Under the pieces are notes generated by a model, which searched no databases, was not told the DNA's origin, and saw only the letters and a program-made list of their open reading frames with translations. Below, one piece after another: positions 43,767-54,540 of a stretch of DNA of 64,000 bases. Position 1 is the first letter of the stretch. Each line of letters opens with the position of its first letter. This stretch comes from Telopea speciosissima (lineage: Eukaryota; Streptophyta; Magnoliopsida; Proteales; Proteaceae), in contig NC_057923.1 in NCBI RefSeq assembly GCF_018873765.1, forward strand, positions 19,439,913 to 19,503,912. Direction: 5' to 3'. Position numbers and translations under genes: made by a program.

Positions 43767-45200
43767 CCAATATTGTATACTCTTGCAACAGTCTTACCAT
43801 GTGTAGGAACACAAGGAGAACAAAAATAAATTAGGACAAAATGTATTTAAATAATGAACATAGTATCACATAATTTAGCCAAATAGTCATTTGTAATATA
43901 TGATATTACATAACTTCTGCTAATATAAAAAATGCTATCATGCATGTCCACATGTGATCCAAAAACAGTATTTCAGGATCCAAAACTTTGTGGGCCCAGC
44001 TTCGTTGCCATTGACATTTCTAGAACTCCACAATAATTTAACCACTCTATATCCCTTAATATTATCTCCCTTTATCTCTTCTTCCTCCCATCTCCTTCAA
44101 GGAGAACCTCTGCTCTTCTCTCTCTCTCTCTCTCTCTCTCACATTATCTATCTCTTCATGTGTTTTTCTTCTCCAAAACACGTATCCATGTATACTGCAC
44201 AAGATCATGTAGCCTCACCACATTCCCAACTGCATAAAAGAAGAGAACCCACCAACAAATTGAAGATGGTGAAGAACAAATCATTCCTCTAATGGCTTCC
44301 CCCAAAGCAAATGACATTCCAAGAGATGAGGACAAAAAGCTTCAAACAAAGCAATGAAACACAATGGCAAAGCTTCAGAAGAGCAACGCGTGTGGAGATC
44401 AGGTTGATGAGGAGAATGTTGGTATAGAGAAGATAAGCATGTTATTGCAGAGTATCATCACTAGATGAGACTCACTTGGAAAGGACAAACTTTTTGAAGA
44501 AACAGTTGTATACATTACCTCTACAAAGTGAAGCTCAAATCCATGAAGTTTCTTACCATGCTTCTTTGAGACCAATGAGAAGGAGCAATCCATGTCCAAT
44601 TTTGGAGCTCAATAATAAGTTCTTCATTACTCCTTCTAGCTAGTTCTCTTACATGTACAAGTACTAACCGACAAAGTGCATTTTTTTCCTCCTGTTTTTA
44701 TTAACTTCCATATTTCCATGGGAAGAGAGTACAGACTGGAATGGGTTATGATGAGTTGCTGTCATGAAATATTGGATTTTGTATGCACATCTTCAATATG
44801 TGAATAGCTTGAGGTGTAGGGTAGGATAGGAAGAGACAGACAGACCGAAACTCATTTATATTTTTTAGTTTTCTGCTTTGCTTAGGAAAGGGTGGGAAAA
44901 AACAAGGAATCAGAATAAGGCAAAATGGGAGTTTTCAATAACAAACTTTGTACTATGAAGGCCATTATGATGTGTTACTATCATGGGATTTTTTGTTTTT
45001 GTATAGCTAAATTATATCTTCTTCTAGTCTAGCCAATATGTTTCTGGTTTTATTACCCCATTCTTTTTCCAATCACTTTTAAACTGACAATAACATAAAT
45101 ATAACAAACAATGTACAAATGATTTTCTGGACATGAAATTTGAGGTTAGGGTAGGTTCCATGACCTACAATTCAATGTACAAATGATTTCCTAGACATGA
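43767..45200. other. Intergenic with CT microsatellite
   Basis: A (CT)n tract lies at about 44117-44141. The ORFs at 43954-44292 (+) and 44399-44599 (-) have no recognisable domain. The left part may be the promoter side of the FAR1-related remnant. Confidence 0.4.
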
Positions 45201-46190
45201 AACAATGTTCAATGGTTGCTATTCGGGCTGCTTTAGACCTCCAGCATGGTGGAGTCAGGGACTTCTATATATGTTCTCTCTGTTCCAGGTGTGGTTTTCA
45301 GAAAGTCCTATCTGCTGCCCCCCCCCCCCCCCCTCTTTAAATTTCTGAGTTAGGAAATGTAACTTTTGAGGACATTACAGCTCTGCATTGAGATAATTTT
45401 TTTTTTTTTTATCTCCTATTTTGAGAAGCAGATAATACAAAAAAAGTCAATTAAAGCCAGTTCAGTTGAAGGAGGGTTTAATACATACATAGGTCAATTA
45501 AAGCTTTAATTTCCCTCTTTATATCTCCTATCTGCTCTCCCCCCCCCCCCCCCTCTTTAATGTTTGCCAAGACTATTGTTTACAAAGGTCAATTAAAGCC
45601 AGTTTAGTTGAAGGAGGGTTTCAATGGTTGCTATTCGGGCACAATTTCTATATGATTCAGAATTTAAATGGTAGAGGTAAAGAAAATTACCTGGAGTGGA
45701 GGATTGGGATAAGAGAATAATGACAAATCTGGGGCAATCCCGCTACTAAAAACGTAGGTCACCCTATCTTCTCTGTTCTATTAACTCAAGATGAGTAAAA
45801 TTTGGCACCAAAAAACCCTAAAACAAAAAAAAATTAAACACTAAAACAACAAAAAAACAGAGGGAAAGAGAGTGTAATACATACAAAGAGAGAAAGAGAA
45901 CGCTGGTCAGAATCGAACCAAAAGAAAAAAACAGAGGGAAAGAGAGTGTAATACATACAAATAGGCGATACCTGCTACTGATAACCGGTGAGAATCGAAC
46001 CAAAGGGAGAATGCCGGTGAGGACTTCCGTCTCATTTTACGGTGAGGACTTTTGTCTCGTTTTAGGGTTATTTGTTAGATTTTGGTACAAGGGTATTTTT
46101 GGAAGTCGAATTCAATAAAGCTACAAGGGTGTTTTTGGAAGTCGAATTCAGTAAAGGTACAAGGGTGTTTTTGAAAGCCGAATAAGTCAT
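45201..46190. repeat. Mosaic of duplicated segments, C runs and a 36-bp tandem repeat
   Basis: CAATGGTTGCTATTCGGGC occurs near 45211 and 45623. GTCAATTAAAGCCAGTT and AGTTGAAGGAGGGTTT occur near 45446 and 45588. CTATCTGCT followed by a pure C run and CTCTTTAA occurs near 45307 and 45528. AGAGGGAAAGAGAGTGTAAT plus ACATACAAA occurs near 45859 and 45932 (73-bp period). TACAAGGGT starts at 46086, 46122 and 46158, an exact 36-bp repeat. No gene is visible. Confidence 0.75.
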
Positions 46191-46338
46191 AACCGGTACC
46201 TTAGGATATTAGAGATCCTAACCGGCAGTAAGAGGTCGTATAGCCAGTTTCCCATAACCGGCACTAGGAGGTCATAACCGGTTTCCATTAAATTATACAG
46301 TCAACCCACTTAACGGTTCAGATTTCCTTCAAAATAAT

Positions 46339-46527
46339 TTGATGACTCAGATTTACCCATCGCATTTAGTGGTGAGTTTAACGAAAATGCCTATCATGCC
46401 GCTACCACCCACTCTTAATTCTATTACAAGAGAATTAAATGTCATGGTAGACTCCCTTGCTCGTAAGGCCTTCTCAACTTCTTACTTATGCCATAGAATA
46501 GTCACTTTCCATTCTTTGGCTCTTTGA
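46339..46527 (+). pseudogene. LINE-type RNase H C-terminal remnant
   Basis: The frame contains SITRELNVMVDSLARKAFST and then HRIVTFHSLAL before a TGA. REx(N/L)xxxDSLARKA is the C-terminal helix of plant LINE RNase H domains, where the aspartate is the last catalytic residue. Only this end is preserved. The upstream RNase H part is not visible. Confidence 0.65.
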
Positions 46528-46796
46528 CCTTTGTAAGATGGTGGCCTCCACTTCATTCTTCTCGATAAATGTCTTTTAAACTCCCAAAAATAATCTTTTA
46601 CTGCCGGTGACTGGTCGCGAGTCAGGGAGGTCGAAAGTCATGGCAGATGCAACTTTTTGCAGGAAGACAAATATATCTCCTTCACATTAAATTATAAAAA
46701 CTTGCATGTGCTCCTGCCCTTAGACAAATATATATCCTTTATTCACATTATAATAAAATTTCACATGTGCTCCTAGATATCATCATAGACCAACCC
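46528..46796. other. Spacer, short direct repeats
   Basis: ACATGTGCTCCTAG/GCATGTGCTCCTGC and AGACAAATATAT repeat at a short distance (46664-46775). No gene. Confidence 0.35.
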
Positions 46797-46992
46797 TCCC
46801 CCCACGGACCGAGATCCTCTCCAGCGCACTTGTGCGCCGGATGGTGTCCAGAGCACATCGTGCGGCTGGAGGGCTCCGATCTATACCACCGCACACATCC
46901 TGATGCAGTGGCATGTGGATCGAGGCCTCCCCAATCAGACGATGTGCGCTGGACATCGTCCCGTGTGGGAAAGGATCTCAATCCTCCCCCCA
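46797..46992. mobile_element. MITE-like element with imperfect inverted arms
   Basis: The left side GGACCGAGATCCTCTCC faces a right side whose complement reads GGATTGAGATCCTTTCC. Inside, GGTGTCCAGAGCACATCGT on the left faces GATGTCCAGCGCACATCGT on the complement. Length about 196 bp, GC-rich compared with its surroundings. No clear target duplication. Confidence 0.6.
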
Positions 46993-47052
46993 CCCCACCC
47001 CCAAAAAAAAAACATCAAATTAAGTCATTTACAGCAATGTGTTTGTGCAATT

Positions 47053-47219
47053 TGGATCCTCTACGGCCGGGCAGCATAGCGGTTATTGTGCGGCCTCACA
47101 CAAGTAAGGCGTGGATCCCACCCGGGTAAGGTGTTCGTGCAGTGGGTAGGGCGATCATTTTGCCTCTATTGTGTGTGGGCCGCACAATTGCCACTATGCT
47201 GCCCGGCCGTAGAGGATCA
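47053..47219. mobile_element. Foldback MITE with about 40-bp inverted arms
   Basis: The left arm GATCCTCTACGGCCGGGCAG continues CATAGCGGTTATTGTGCGGCC. The right arm is its near-perfect complement, ending CTGCCCGGCCGTAGAGGATC. The arms span nearly half the element, so the RNA or single strand would fold into one long hairpin. GC-rich against an AT-rich background. No target duplication was identified. Confidence 0.8.
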
Positions 47220-47224
47220 AAATC

Positions 47225-47277
<53 letters not shown>

Positions 47278-47279
47278 GT
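47225..47279 (+). repeat. Compound microsatellite (TG)n(AG)n
   Basis: A pure TG run (about 47227-47256) passes directly into an AG run (to about 47278). It lies directly beside the foldback MITE. Confidence 0.9.
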
Positions 47280-50200
47280 CAATTTTTTAGTCGATACAAG
47301 TTGATGATCTTAATAAGATTGTAATTCACCAATTGGTGTAGGCATAGGTTTGATTAGCCGGTTGAACCAGAACAGCCCACAATTAATGGTTGCTTGCTTA
47401 TACAACCAGATGTGGTAAAACCCGGCCCAGCTTGGACAAAAGTTAAAACTGATAGAAATGGAGCTAAAATCTGGGAAAACTATCCATGTCTTATGGAAAA
47501 TGTCTATCAAAACCTCCTTTGCCAGATCCGAATCCTCTTCAATGAGGGGATCACCCAAAGAGTTTTCAATGAAGTATCCAACGATTGGGCTGCCACTTAC
47601 ACATCCTGACACATGCCAAATCAACATATATGACACACCGAGATGTATGCATAGCAGTCCAGCCGTTGTATGCTTCATTGAGCGGGATGTTCATTGGAGA
47701 GGATCCAAATCATCCTTTGTCACCCCTTTTTTTTTTAAAGTAGGGGTACATTTGGAATTAGGTTTATACGTTTGAGCAATTTGAGGGGGGCATTTGAAGA
47801 AAAACCTTTTTTTAAAAGATATTTGGATGATTTCAAAGAAAACTGAAATGAGACCCTTTGGTGGGGTTAGTTTAGTGATGGGGGTGCAGTGTTTGTGTGT
47901 CCTCTTTTGTTCTTTTTGTCTTCAATATTTATTAGATTACCAAAATGGAGGAACGAATCTTTCCTATGCCCTTTATTCTCCATCACATGGTAACTTCTTT
48001 TCCTTTTCTGTATTTCCATTATCACTTGTCTCTTTCTTAGACACAAATCACGGTTAAAGTTTAAGAGACTTTATAGGAATGATACAGATAAGAGTTGTTG
48101 CACCAAGCTCCTCCATACGGACCATACCCCCATGGGTGATGGGCCCAACTCATCCCCAAATCACCATATACTTCAATAGTATACCTAACCTATCATTCAA
48201 ATGGGCCCCAATCAGCAGCAGCAGTCCATGTGATCAGCTCAACTATCTAAAGCTGATCATGATGTATGTCCTCTTGGGAAAATCCAAGAAATGTTTTTGT
48301 AATTTTGGGTCAGTAACCCAAACGGAACAGTGACGGTTAGGCTGATTGATTCATCAATCAAGCATTGCCTGCATTTGGATTTTGGAGCATCAAACAGTTG
48401 GTTCGATCTGGTTTTGGTCTTTTTCAATTTGATTCATGTGTCGGGTCATATCGAAACCGGATCTTTGTGTTCTATATGGCAACGTTTTTGTGTTTTTTGA
48501 ACGTTTTTGAATCCTGAAATGCTGGTAAAACTGGAGACAAAAAAACGTTTTTATACATAAGAAAAAACACAAATTTGTATGGATAGAAGAGTGTTTCAAG
48601 GATTGGTGTGGCTATCACAACCTCACAACCCTGTCTCATCTTAAAACCATGCTCCACAATTTTAGGCGAACGACCTCTAATGTCCAACGATTAAAATCTT
48701 GGCCTGAGATGCCGGTATAACTGATCGGCTACTGTGAATCAGGGAAAAAAACCTTTTAGGGTTTTCAAAAAACAGAATTAGCTACCTTTTGCTGATTCTT
48801 CTTCTTCTAACTGATAACAGCCCTTACCAAAGTAAGTTAACAAGACTCCAGACCGCCGAGAAGGGAGTGAAGAGGGTGGGAAGTGAGAAATTCTCTAAAA
48901 CAAGAAATACTTTGGTGGAGATTCAGCGGGAAAAAGGAAAAAATTGTGTACTTGTATCGCTTTTTTCTTCTTAATCCTATATTTAAACATCCTTATTTTT
49001 ATGCTCTGACTCCATTAATCATTCCTTCTTTTTAAATTGCTTCTTCTTATTCACATTTCTGAAAATTGAAACTCAAAGAGACTCCATTGTATATTTGTAT
49101 TTGTCGAAGGAGAAAGCAATAGGAAGATTCGCTCACTGAAGAACCGCTTTATTCTTCTCTGCAACATCTCTTCGGTATTTTGATTCAGTTTTTGGGGGTG
49201 GGGCTGGGTTGCAGGAAGGATACAGGTCGCTGGAACATGGTTATCACTCGCCGGTGATCTAAAGGTCACCCGTGAGCTAATTTGGCCGTGGCTGGCGCCG
49301 ATAAGCAACGATCAAAGGGGATTTTCCCCGATTTTCCTTTCTGGTTCTTTATTTCACGTTTAGGATTGAAGGGTTTCAAACCCTAATTTGGGGAAGAAGA
49401 TGAGGGCAATTTGGTCATTTAAATCAAAATTCTAACGTTTAATGTCTACAATTAACGGAGTGGCTGCTTTTGTTACTTAGTTTGAAAAACAAGAGAGGTA
49501 TGTGGAATTTCTCAAACCTCACGGGTGAAAGTGTACATAAGTCATACCTCAGGGGAGGTACGTGATATTTTCCCAAAAAATAATAAATAAACATTGGATT
49601 TTTTTATCGTTCGTATTGAATTAGAGATTTAGAGGTCCTAAAAAGGGTGGGGCCCTCAGTTGGTGAAAAATCTTACTCCTCTAGTGGGCATATATCCCTA
49701 CAACCATACAAACGGCATCTATCTAACGGTCTTTAAGAAAATTTGTATTACTTACGTGATGTGTACAAGTGAGACTCTACAGAGGTCGACTACAGATGTA
49801 ACAAAAGTAGATGTCAAGCACGCCAGACATGTAAAATAAAGTACTAAAATGAAATCGAACTGAACCGAAAAAAAGCGGTTTGGTTGCGGTGCATTTAAAA
49901 GGAATAATAATAAGGCTGGTCAGGTGAGATGCCTTATTACGGTTTGAATGTCATCAAACCCACTAGCTCAGCTTTAAAAGCTAAAATTAAAGCTTATGGA
50001 ACATTTGCAGGTTTGCTTTCCCACCATCCTTCATCTTATATAGAATTATAGATAGTGCAACCAAACGCTACTTGACCAATTGAACTGAATCAGGTTTCTG
50101 TTCCTCTGTTCCCTTCTTACCTTTCAGTGGGGCCCATTTTCACCTTAAAGTGGCCCTACCATGTAGCAGTTTAGATGTCATATTGTCTACCCACCACTCC

Positions 50201-50885
50201 TCCATATGTAGCAGAAATTGATTTACCAAAAAAAAATTAGCAGAAATAGAGAATTAAAAAAATTAATTATTTTAAGCTTCTCTCCCTCCCTCCCTGTGTG
50301 TATGGTGTGTCTGTGTCCAGCTGGGGTGCCTTCTACTTGTCGAAACACCCTGTGCTATAACACCATTAAAAAAAAATAAAAATAAAAAATGAGAAAGTTC
50401 TCCATGAGGAAGTGTGCGCGACCTAGACACAAAGAGGGTGAAATGACTGTCCCATCCCATGAAAGACTGTAATAACTAATTATTGTTCTATTAATGCCGT
50501 CACATGCGTGGGTAGGAGTCACCCTCCCCCACAAAGAACTCTTACCCTAAAAAAATTAAGTCGAGAAGAATTTGATCCCGCATCTAATCTTCATTTACGA
50601 GTCATTAATACCCCATGAACAAAAACATGTATCCTAAAAAAAGCAACTTCATGAAGAAACTATAAATTCATTCTAACTATTTTTAATGTTTGGTATTAAG
50701 GGTTTCTTTGGTTGAATTTTAATTTAGATTTCTAGAAGTGGTTTTAATTATTTAGATTGTTTGGAATGATTTTTGCACATTATTTTTGAAAAATAGAAAA
50801 TCACCAGAAGTCACGAGAAGCTGTTTTGCTAAAAAATGCATCTAAGAGTGTATCATTTATATTAGGGAAAATTACTTGTACACCT
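47280..50885. other. 3.6-kb intergenic stretch, no gene recognised
   Basis: ORFs here (for example 47310-47678 minus, 47794-48057 plus) carry no recognisable motif. At 49500-49576 the sequence ends AGGGGAGGTACGTGATATTT followed by TCCC, resembling a MULE-type terminus, but no partner end was seen. The rest is AT-rich. Confidence 0.35.
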
Positions 50886-50892
50886 CATTTAC

Positions 50893-51089
50893 GGATTATT
50901 ATCCTCTTCAATTCCTAAAGCTCGGTAGTGTGACAGTGCTAAGTGGAGATGTTGCACATGGCAACTCGGTCTGAGCTCAACATAGTCAATGAGCTCGGGC
51001 CGTTAGATGTCCAAACTGCCACGTGTCTGCATCTCCACCTAGCACTACCGCACTGCAAAGCTTTAGGGAATTGGAGAGGATATTTTTCT
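50893..51089. mobile_element. Foldback MITE, family M (copy A), MULE-type target site
   Basis: Arms of roughly 65 bp are inverted: GGATTATTATCCTCTTCAAT on the left, and AGAAAAATATCCTCTCCAAT on the complement of the right. Inside both is GTGCTA(A/G)GTGGAGATG. The flanks CTCATTTAC (50884-50892) and CCCATTTAC (51090-51098) form a 9-bp target duplication with one mismatch. Confidence 0.82.
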
Positions 51090-51098
51090 CCCATTTAC

Positions 51099-51510
51099 TA
51101 TGGCTCGTGCTTAATACACCCAATTTTTCAAATAATTACTTGACACCCCGTGGAGTCATAGACTCATAGTACATGGGGTGTTCAAATAATTTCCGTTAAT
51201 ATTAAATGCAAGCTGGTAAATGAAAACATAATACCCTTTATTTGTCTTTTAAGTTTTATTTCTTTATAGAAATCTAGGCTTATAATAAAAGAGATCCAAG
51301 TATTCAACTGGGTTTTTCTTAATATTTTTTTGAGTTCAAATGATATAAGAGATCGAACAGGTGGTACCGTTATTAAGTTTTTTATTTCGCATGCCTAATT
51401 TCTGATGTAATATATTGCTAGTTATGGATAATATCCTTATCCATCATCTTCCTTCTACAAATTAAATGGTTTTGAAAAAAATTTGTTACTTTTATGATTG
51501 TACTAGTGAG
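51099..51510. other. Spacer between MITEs
   Basis: AT-rich sequence with no gene or repeat recognised. The last nine bases (ACTAGTGAG, 51502-51510) form the left target duplication of the next element. Confidence 0.4.
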
Positions 51511-51951
51511 GGATTTGGATCCTAAGAGGCTTGGGGTTGTCCGGCCATCATGTTGCGCGTAATTCTCAAGTTGTCATCTCAGCATATATGTCCATCCAAT
51601 GGTTGGACTACGAGCTCCTTTTAAATTTGAATTTTGAGTTACATTTTTTAGGAGCTTGATGTCGGATTATTAGCCTCTCTAATTCCTAAAGTGTGGTAGT
51701 GCGGCAGTGCTAGGTGGAGATGTCGAGGCCAGACAGCTGCTGCATCCAACGGTCCATACCAATGAGATCGGACCGTTGGATGCAGCAGCTGTCAGGTGTC
51801 GACATCTCCACCTAGCACTACTACACTGCCACACTATAAGGAATTAGAGAGAATAATTTTCCCTCAATGTCTAACTATTAGATGGGCATCTGTATTGAGA
51901 TGGCAACTTAGGAGTTGCACACAACACGATGACCGCAGAAGATCCAAATCC
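51511..51951. mobile_element. Outer MULE-type MITE, interrupted by a second MITE
   Basis: The left arm GGATTTGGATCCTAAGAGGC runs through GTTGTCATCTCAGCATATAT. The right arm complement runs GGATTTGGATCTTCTGCGGT through GTTGCCATCTCAATACAGAT. The flanks ACTAGTGAG (51502-51510) and AATAGTGAG (51952-51960) form a 9-bp duplication with one mismatch. The middle is occupied by the family M element at 51664-51862; without it the outer element would be about 230 bp. Confidence 0.8.
51664..51862. mobile_element. Foldback MITE, family M (copy B), nested in another MITE
   Basis: The left arm GGATTATTAGCCTCTCTAAT is inverted against the right arm, whose complement reads GGGAAAATTATTCTCTCTAAT from one base outside. 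Both arms contain GTGCTAGGTGGAGATGTCGA. The centre is a near-perfect palindrome around GCTGCTGCATCCAACGGTCC. The flanks CTTGATGTC (51655-51663) and CTCAATGTC (51863-51871) match in 7 of 9. It is the same family as 50893-51089. Confidence 0.78.
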
Positions 51952-51960
51952 AATAGTGAG

Positions 51961-52810
51961 AGAGTTACAGATCGACCCAATTGATTTCCAAAGAGTTTGA
52001 AATTCAAATACTCTCTTTCTTCAAACCAATAATCTAACCGTAATTAGATTAGGTAGGGTTACCTGTTGACTTTAAAGCTTGCATGTCTATATATAATTTT
52101 CTTTTTGGGTAAGGCATGTATAATATATTACATAAAGCTTTCTTTGATGAGGGACCATGTTACTATGATGTGGAAATGCCACTATCGTGGTAGCGCAACA
52201 AGACCTTTTGGTCTACGTTTTTAGAAATTCTTTTTTCTTGTCTTGTGGTGATAAATAAAGTAGTTTAATTTTACAAACAAACTACACCCATTTTCTTCTT
52301 TGTCTTGTAATAATAAATATTCCAAGCTCGTTAATTTCCAAACAAACTACACCCATTTTGTTTATAATAAGAAGGCACTAAAATCTCAATATATAAGCTA
52401 CTTATTCCCTTGCCTCAATTTGTTTTCTTGGGGTTGGATCCATGTGGGTCATACCTTCCCTTACTCATCTCCAATATGATTTCAAAAATTGGAATTGAAT
52501 TGATTAAATTGGGATCGCTCTGTTTTAGAGTGATCAATTCTAGGGTTTTTGGGAATTGATCGTTGAGTTTCAGATCTGAAGGTCGATTCTAAGGTTCTTA
52601 GGATAGTTTCTGATCCGGATTAGAATCGACAAACATTGATTCGACCCTAATTTCAAATTTACAATCCTTGGTTAGGTCCCAGGCTTTGTAAATATAAGGG
52701 GAAGAATCAACACAAGGTTTGATATCTGTACATGATATCTGTACAAACCATAAGACAAAAAACATGATGAAACAATGATAGATTTATACGTCTAACTTTT
52801 TTCTTAAAAT

Positions 52811-52843
<33 letters not shown>

Positions 52844-53080
52844 GTTTTTGTTTTTTGAGTTTTCACTTTTCTTTTATTGACATCCAAACATAGCCTAGTG
52901 TCCTGCCTTCGTGTTAGATCAGAATGATTATATTATTAGTGTCTAAATACGTGAAATCCACTTTGCTCTTTGAAACCAATTTTCCTATAATTTGTAAACC
53001 AACAAACAACCCATAAGGAATAAGTAGTGAAATTGAATCCCACTTGAGAACCCATGGCATATTTTGGCATTAAGGACAGG
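51961..53080. repeat. Intergenic with decayed dispersed repeat and a long T tract
   Basis: TAAACAAACTACACCCATTTT-like phrases repeat near 52272 and 52341. The segment 52475-52670 is related to 17280-17480 (shared TTCAAAAATTGGAAT and CAGATCTGAAGG). A nearly pure T run lies at 52808-52842. No gene. Confidence 0.5.
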
Positions 53081-53088
53081 CTTATAAG

Positions 53089-53732
53089 TAGGGATGTAAA
53101 TCGATCGAATTCGGTCGGATAGTGATATTATCATATTTGTATCCGATTATATTCAGACGGATTCAGATAATATCCTATCGATTTTTTGGACGGATTCAGA
53201 TAATTTTTGGATAGTGATTTTTTTAATACAAGTTCTCCTAAATGGATATGAATATGGATCGAATATGATTTTTCGATTATCTGTTGACATATTTACCATT
53301 TTTATGATGAGGGTTAGGGTTAAGGCTTGAGAGTCCAGTAACTACCCTTTCTTCTACTCTTCTTATTTTTTTATTCTCTTACGTTTTTTACTTTTGTTTT
53401 TTTAATAATTATGTAATTCCATGTATCACATTGCATAAAACAATATATATAAACCAATAGCAAATCTAGAAAAAGAATCACATTATCTTAACTTATAAAT
53501 TTATAAAAATAAGGTAACAAGATCCAATAAGGTAACTTAAAAGGATAGACAAACATAGAGTTATATTTCAGATATTTTATTACCGTTGGACTGCTAAACG
53601 AATCGGATAAGAATTGGTCGGATAGGGGATTATCATATTCGTATCCAATTAGTTTTGGATGGATTCGGATTCTCCTAAACGGATACGAACGTGGATCAAA
53701 TACGGATTTACGAATATCCATTTACATCCTTG
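53089..53732. mobile_element. hAT-type non-autonomous element with perfect 8-bp target duplication
   Basis: It starts TAGGGATGTAAATCGATCGA and ends with the complement CAAGGATGTAAATGGATATT. CTTATAAG flanks it at 53081-53088 and 53733-53740, an exact 8-bp duplication. The interior has GACGGATTCAGATAAT and GGATTCGGATTCTCC blocks like the MITE at 16818, so both belong to one broad family. Length 644 bp, no coding capacity. Confidence 0.88.
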
Positions 53733-53905
53733 CTTATAAGAGAACCCATCCCATCTCATTAGCCTATATCCAATCTGTTTGATGCCAAGTTGCAGAGGCA
53801 CCTGTTCAACTGGTTAATGGAGGCTCTCTCTATCTCTCTTTCAATACAGTTGGAAAAACTTGATTGATTAAATCTTTCTGATATACCTAAAAAATGACAT
53901 GCCTA

Positions 53906-54130
53906 ACCTCAAGGGGTTAGCGCAGTTGGCTTGGAGGGGACATGAGACTTCGCCTCAGGAAGCGAGGTCTCGTGATCAAACCTTCACCGCTGCATAATTT
54001 CTTAAGGCCACCCGTCTAAGGCTCACTAGGGCCCAGAAGCTCCCGGTTCGTGCGTGGCACAGGGGTCATGTACAAGCCCAAGGGGGGGATTTAGTCGGCC
54101 TAAAGTCGGATACCCCTCCTATCTCCAAAA
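53906..54130 (+). mobile_element. tRNA-derived SINE, full length, with 17-bp target duplication
   Basis: The head has a pol III A box (TAGCGCAGTTGG, about 53918-53929) and a B-box-like segment (GTGATCAAACC, about 53973-53983), as in tRNA-derived SINEs. It ends in an A tract after CCTCCTATCTCC. The 17-bp sequence AAAAAATGACATGCCTA flanks it exactly at 53889-53905 and 54131-54147. The length of about 225 bp and the clean duplication indicate an intact and fairly young insertion. The plant SINE family cannot be named here. It is not a tRNA gene: the cloverleaf does not continue after the B box. Confidence 0.88.
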
Positions 54131-54247
54131 AAAAAATGACATGCCTAGTGGGAGGACATGTGGTAGGGTAGCTCGTTAGAGACATCAAAGTATGCCCCCG
54201 ACCAGTAGAAAAGTTTGGGGTTGCCCCTGACACCCAATTAGTCTGGA

Positions 54248-54393
54248 GTTGGGCTCACGTTTAGATACATGAACGTACGAGAACGGCTCATAGACATTCA
54301 GATGAAATCCACTGTGTGGGTTCCACATAGTGGATTTCATCTGAATGGCTATGAGCCGTTCTCCATTCTCGTACGTGTACATGATTCTGACTC
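54248..54393. mobile_element. Foldback MITE with 11-bp flanking direct repeat
   Basis: Long inverted arms centre on GTGTGGGTTCCACAT: CGGCTCATAGACATTCAGAT on the left pairs with ATCTGAATGGCTATGAGCCG on the right. Outside this, CGTACGAGAACGG faces CCGTTCTCCATTCTCGTACG. ATTAGTCTGGA flanks it exactly at 54237-54247 and 54394-54404. A duplication of 9-11 bp suggests a MULE-type element. Confidence 0.8.
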
Positions 54394-54540
54394 ATTAGTC
54401 TGGATATGTCTCCCCTCTCGCAGAAAGGTTAGAGCCAACCATCATTTGTAGAAAAGCCTATATACTCCACCAGAGGTTGAAAAACCTATACTCTCCACTA
54501 TCATGCTAAGAAGTCATGCACCACTCATCTTATAAATAAG

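Noticed and set aside
48700-49576. Complete MULE ending in GATATTTTCCC at 49576
   Set aside because: Only one terminus-like end is visible; no inverted partner was found within about 1 kb upstream.
53906-54000. Functional tRNA gene (A box TAGCGCAGTTGG)
   Set aside because: No complete cloverleaf or acceptor stem; the A tail and 17-bp target duplication show a SINE.
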